19,005 bases of DNA, taken from the NCBI GenBank assembly GCA_003525885.1, contig DQIG01000379.1:628-19632 (forward strand), read 5' to 3'. The position numbers were made by a program, and so were the translations under genes. The stretch is from Stenotrophomonas sp. Its GTDB lineage: Bacteria > Pseudomonadota > Gammaproteobacteria > Xanthomonadales > Xanthomonadaceae. A model generated the notes under the pieces. The model was not told the DNA's origin. It was given only the letters and a program-made list of their open reading frames with translations, and did not search any database. Each line of letters begins with the position of its first letter. The first letter of the stretch is position 1. This document shows positions 15,957 to 19,005 of the stretch, in pieces.

Positions 15957-15977
15957 CCAACACGCAGGAGAAGTGGA

Positions 15978-16748
15978 ATGAAATTCTCTCATCTCAAGGC
16001 CCTTGGTCTCTCCCTTGCAATTTCCAGCGCGATGGCAGGCGCTGCCCATGCCCAGGTGGTCGGTGAATCGAGCGACACCAAGGTGAAGATCGCCGCCAGC
16101 ACCGTCGTCGGCGGCCCGCACAGCGCGGGCAAAGTCGGCATCAACGTGCCCAGCATGCTTACCGACCAGTACATCGACTTCCAGGGCCTGCAGACCACGC
16201 TCGGCACCGATGCGAACGGCGTGACCAGCTTCGTCAACACGACACAGGCCACCACCGACCACTCGAAGTATGGCCGTTTCGACTATGCCAAGGTCGGCTC
16301 CTATGACGTCTATTACGGCGAATGGTCGCAGACCGGCAGCGCCACGGCGGGCGATCACACCGTTTATTACGGCGGCACCGGTGCCACTGCGGACGCCAGC
16401 GTCCCGACCAGCGGCACCGCCACCTATGCCGTCAAGGGCATCAGCAACTACGCCGGCAGCGGTGCGCAACTGACCGGCACCTTCATCGCCAACTTCGGCG
16501 CCGGTACTGTTACCGGCTCGATCCAGAACGCATCGCTGAAGGTGGACATCGGCACTACCGATATCATCGGCTCGCAAATCGCGGGTCTCGGCACAGCAAC
16601 GGCGTCGAACGCCTCCACCAATGCAACGCTCGCATCAGGCGGCGACGTGAGCGGCCAGTTCTTCGGCTCGGCCGCGCAGGCACTGGCCGGCATCGCGACT
16701 TTCGCGGGCAGCAACCAGTACAACACCGCGTTCGGCGGCTCGCAGTAA
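15978..16748 (+). CDS. Secreted hemophilin-like protein with TbpB-type beta-barrel (HphA-like, Slam substrate)
   Basis: A 256-residue exported protein with a signal peptide ending at A25 (GAAHA) and no cysteine at all, so it is not a lipoprotein. The C-terminal part (about 148-256) is a TbpB_B_D-type eight-strand barrel: TYAVKGISNYAG, LTGTFIANFGAGTVTGSI, and the end motif GQFFGSAAQALAGIATF with AFGG, which corresponds to the FGxxAxExGG signature of Slam substrates. The N-terminal half (26-147) would be the ligand-binding handle; the mature protein has only three histidines, H48, H95 and H127, all there, and many tyrosines. By analogy with Acinetobacter HphA and Haemophilus hemophilin it should bind heme outside the cell and hand it to the upstream receptor. 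AGGAGA lies six bases before the ATG. Binding of another ligand is possible. Confidence 0.82.
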   Translation: MKFSHLKALGLSLAISSAMAGAAHAQVVGESSDTKVKIAASTVVGGPHSAGKVGINVPSMLTDQYIDFQGLQTTLGTDANGVTSFVNTTQATTDHSKYGRFDYAKVGSYDVYYGEWSQTGSATAGDHTVYYGGTGATADASVPTSGTATYAVKGISNYAGSGAQLTGTFIANFGAGTVTGSIQNASLKVDIGTTDIIGSQIAGLGTATASNASTNATLASGGDVSGQFFGSAAQALAGIATFAGSNQYNTAFGGSQ

Positions 16749-16763
16749 CCACGGCTGCGTGAA

Positions 16764-16817
16764 GGGAAAGACGGGGTCGGACCATCCGGCGCAAACGGGT
16801 CGGTCCCGTCTTTTCCC
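16764..16817 (+). terminator. Attenuator-like stem-loop between hemophilin and Slam genes
   Basis: GGGAAAGACGGG (16764-16775) pairs with CCCGTCTTTTCCC (16805-16817) with one bulged base, and inner GGACC/GGTCC extends the stem. It starts 15 bases after the hemophilin stop and 21 bases before the Slam start. The T stretch is short and inside the arm, so partial termination or 3'-end protection is more likely than full termination. No other promoter is visible for the Slam gene. Confidence 0.55.
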
Positions 16818-16838
16818 ACAACGCCTTTCGGACACGGC

Positions 16839-18338
16839 ATGACGCTTCACCGCACATCCTTTCGGCTTCTCCTCTGCGCCGGCCCGGCAGCGCTGCTGTT
16901 GCCCGTCCACGCGGCAGCCCAGAGCGCGAGCGATCAGGATACCCGACTGCGCCTCGACCAGCAGGTAGATGTACAGCAGCGCAAGGCGGAGCGCGAACGG
17001 CTGAAAGATGCCGAGGACTGGGACACCCTGCCCACCTCGCTGGACATAGACGGCACCACGTACGCTGTCCGCGACAATGTCGATGACATGGGCCGCGCGC
17101 TCTACATCGCGATCGGGCGCAAGCAGTGGCGCGACGTGCGCCGCTTCCTCGCCGCCTATCACCGTTATCCCGATCACGACCCGATGCTGGTGCTCAGCGC
17201 CGAGGGAGCGCTTGCCCGCCAGGGCGGCAAACTGGCCGAAGCCGAGCGCCGCTACCGCGAACTGCTCGCGCTCAGCCCCGACTTCGTGCCCGCCCGGCTG
17301 GAACTGGCGCGCGTGCTGTTCGAGAACCGCAAGGACCGCGAGGCGAAGCGCGCCTTCGAGGACATTCGCAGCCTACTCGGCCCAATGGGCGACCAGACGC
17401 GCGGGGTTCTCGCCACCGTCGATGCTTTCCTCGGCGCCCTGAAACAACGGCGCGGCTGGCAAGGCAGCTTCGCGCTCGGCCCCGGCTACAGCAGCAATCT
17501 CAACCAGTCGTCGGCCAGCTATACCTGCCTGCTGGCCGCCGCCGACGGATCGTGCCTGTTCGAGCGCAAGGTGCCCGATCCGATCCGCGCTACCGGCCTC
17601 AACTTCGAAGGCACGCTGGGCCGCACACTGCCGCTTTCCGGCCACAACGCGCTACGGACCAGCGCCCTGCTGTTCGGCGACATCTACGCGCAGCATCACG
17701 GCTATTCGCAGTCCACGCTGATGCTGCGGATCGGCTATCAATACCAGTCCGCCCGCGACACCGTGGCGCTGTCGCCCTCGCTCGATCTCGGCACTTTCGG
17801 ATCGGCGCTGCTCTACGAAGCGCCGGGCGGCAATGCCCTTTGGCAGCACGTCTTCTCGCCAAGAACGCTGCTGCGGATCGAGGCAAACTATCGCGACTAC
17901 CGCTATCGCCAGCGCGTGTTCCGCTCGCAGGACGGGGCGATGACGGACCTGAGCCTGACGGCGTGGTACGCCCCCTCCCCCGGCTGGAGCGTTTTCGCGG
18001 GGCCGGATTTCGTCCTCAAGGGTGCGCCCGCCAAGGCCGATGCCTATCGCCAGTGGGGCGCGCGGCTGGGGGTGAACAAGACGTTCGGCACGGCGGCCAG
18101 TCTGCTGCTGATCGGCTCCTGGCGTCACCGCGATACGCGTGCCTTCAGCGAGGTTTTCGCCGCCCGCCGCCGCGACGACCAGTTCAATGCCACTGCCATC
18201 GCCCGCTTCCCGGCGCTGCAATTCGCGCGGCTCGTCCCTGAACTGGTGCTCCAGCACACCCGCGTCGAGAGCAGCATCGACTGGCTCTATTCCTACCGCC
18301 GCACGGGCGCGAGCCTGCGTCTCAGCCGCACTTTCTGA
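16839..18338 (+). CDS. Slam (surface lipoprotein assembly modulator) family outer-membrane translocon
   Basis: A 499-residue outer-membrane protein with a signal peptide (about 1-28, HAAAQ), an N-terminal periplasmic helical part with TPR-like repeats (about 80-200: AIGRKQWRDVRRFLAAYHRY, EGALARQGGKLAEAERRYRE, PARLELARVLFENRKDREAK) and a C-terminal barrel (about 208-499, DUF560) that starts GSFALGPGYSSNLNQ and ends in Phe. Slam proteins export TbpB-type barrel substrates across the outer membrane in Neisseria, and a Slam secretes HphA in Acinetobacter. Encoded 90 bp after a protein carrying the matching C-terminal barrel, it is the likely exporter of that protein. The ribosome-binding site is weak, which suits low expression of a translocon relative to its substrate. 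Confidence 0.88.
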   Translation: MTLHRTSFRLLLCAGPAALLLPVHAAAQSASDQDTRLRLDQQVDVQQRKAERERLKDAEDWDTLPTSLDIDGTTYAVRDNVDDMGRALYIAIGRKQWRDVRRFLAAYHRYPDHDPMLVLSAEGALARQGGKLAEAERRYRELLALSPDFVPARLELARVLFENRKDREAKRAFEDIRSLLGPMGDQTRGVLATVDAFLGALKQRRGWQGSFALGPGYSSNLNQSSASYTCLLAAADGSCLFERKVPDPIRATGLNFEGTLGRTLPLSGHNALRTSALLFGDIYAQHHGYSQSTLMLRIGYQYQSARDTVALSPSLDLGTFGSALLYEAPGGNALWQHVFSPRTLLRIEANYRDYRYRQRVFRSQDGAMTDLSLTAWYAPSPGWSVFAGPDFVLKGAPAKADAYRQWGARLGVNKTFGTAASLLLIGSWRHRDTRAFSEVFAARRRDDQFNATAIARFPALQFARLVPELVLQHTRVESSIDWLYSYRRTGASLRLSRTF

Positions 18339-18360
18339 ACCCACCAACCAACCGGAGACC

Positions 18361-18978
18361 ATGATGACCATGACCATGACCATCACCGAACCCACCCAGA
18401 ACGGCACACAAAGCAGGTCAAAACGCCTCAAGGCCGCGACAAGTCCCGTTCATGAAGGCGTGGACCGCTCGATCATGTCCGCCGCCTCTTTCGCCTCGCT
18501 CGACGGCTATAAGCGGTTCCTCCGCATCCAGTATCTGTTCCACCGCGATGTCGAGGCGCTCTATGTCGACACCCGCCTGCGCGATGCCTTCCCCGATCTT
18601 GCCAGCCGCTGCCGCATGGCCCGCGTGATCGCCGATATGGACGATCTCGGCCTCGATGTGCCCACGGCCGACACTCCGGCTTTCGCGCTCGATACCCCTG
18701 CCGATCTCGGCACTGCATTGGGCTGGCTCTATGTCGCGGAGGGCTCCAACATGGGCGCCGCGCTGCTGCGCAAGGAAGCGCAAAAGCTGGCGCTGTCCGA
18801 TACTTTCGGCGCCCGCCATCTCGCTCCGGCAGAAGCCGGCCCGGCCCCGCACTGGCGCGCTTTCACCGCCGCGCTCGACGCCGTGCCGCTCTCCGAGGCC
18901 GAAGAGGCTCGGGCCGAAGAAGGCGCCCTCGCCGCCTTCGCGCGGGTTCAGGCCCATATCGATGCCCACCCGGCCTGA
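18361..18978 (+). CDS. hemO: Heme oxygenase, bacterial HemO/BphO type
   Basis: A 205-residue soluble, all-helical enzyme that opens heme to biliverdin, CO and iron using electrons from a reductase. The proximal heme ligand is H31 in KAATSPVHEGVD, and the distal helix has the typical GWLYVAEGSNMGAALL with G128-S129 and G132. The N-terminus is rich in start codons (ATG at 18361, 18364, 18370, 18376) because of an ATGACC repeat; GGAG at 18354-18357 supports the first or second. It lies 22 bp after the Slam stop, so the two are co-transcribed, and it completes the locus by releasing iron from imported heme. Which biliverdin isomer forms cannot be told. The stop codon is inside a tandem repeat that runs to the window end. 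Confidence 0.93.
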   Translation: MMTMTMTITEPTQNGTQSRSKRLKAATSPVHEGVDRSIMSAASFASLDGYKRFLRIQYLFHRDVEALYVDTRLRDAFPDLASRCRMARVIADMDDLGLDVPTADTPAFALDTPADLGTALGWLYVAEGSNMGAALLRKEAQKLALSDTFGARHLAPAEAGPAPHWRAFTAALDAVPLSEAEEARAEEGALAAFARVQAHIDAHPA

Positions 18979-19005
18979 GGTGGGGCCTGAGGTGGGGCCT
19001 GAGGT
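18972..19005 (+). repeat. 12-bp tandem repeat at the window end
   Basis: The unit GGCCTGAGGTGG occurs nearly three times (two full copies and ten bases of a third) and continues to the last base. The first copy contains the heme oxygenase stop codon. The true copy number is not visible. Confidence 0.9.

Noticed and set aside
15978..16060. Lipoprotein signal for the hemophilin-like protein, as in TbpB or HpuA
   Set aside because: No cysteine occurs anywhere in the protein; the signal peptide ends in a standard AxA cleavage site.
1..19005. CRISPR arrays, tRNA or rRNA genes, insertion sequences, phage genes
   Set aside because: None was found on reading: no regularly spaced repeats, no transposase or integrase motifs, no RNA gene signatures.

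Overview
The window looks like two different bacterial backgrounds joined inside one gene. Bases 1 to about 4400 are high-GC with almost only CTG for leucine and resemble a xanthomonad gammaproteobacterium (Stenotrophomonas-like). From about 4560 to the end the codon choice is more relaxed, and gene content and protein style (TIGR01782-type TonB receptor, alphaproteobacterial-looking FecI/FecR/receptor block) suggest a sphingomonad-type alphaproteobacterium (Novosphingobium/Sphingomonas-like). Both assignments come from recognition, not from a search. The change of style falls in the most conserved part of cstA (roughly 4380-4560), so a chimeric assembly or a homologous-recombination junction must be considered before left and right parts are read as neighbours.

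Left part: the 3' end of an OmpR-type response regulator, overlapping its histidine kinase, a strong rho-independent terminator, a DUF819-family membrane protein, then a near-perfect long palindrome and a second hairpin between convergent genes. On the minus strand follow cstA and its small partner ybdD, coupled by a stop/start overlap. Middle part: a YcaQ/AlkZ-like winged-helix DNA glycosylase gene (+), convergent with a LysR regulator (-), and a large TonB-dependent receptor (-) with its own terminator and a 23-bp inverted repeat in its promoter region.

Right part (10929-18978, all +): a complete heme-capture locus. An ECF sigma factor, a FecR anti-sigma factor and a TonB receptor carrying an N-terminal STN signalling domain form a cell-surface signalling unit. 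They are followed by a small secreted beta-barrel protein with the TbpB-like C-terminal signature and no lipobox (hemophilin/HphA-like), a Slam outer-membrane translocon that would export it, and a heme oxygenase that would open the heme ring and release iron. The order matches the logic of the Acinetobacter baumannii HphA-Slam-HemO system.

Regulatory sites support this reading. A shared 28-bp motif (GGAAA-N15-CGTC core) lies upstream of both fecR and the receptor gene and looks like the promoter of the ECF sigma factor. The receptor copy is followed after 15 bases by a Fur-box-like palindrome. Stem-loops separate receptor from hemophilin and hemophilin from Slam, which could tune the amounts of the three proteins. 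No RNA genes, insertion sequences or CRISPR arrays were seen. The window ends in a 12-bp tandem repeat that starts within the heme oxygenase stop region.
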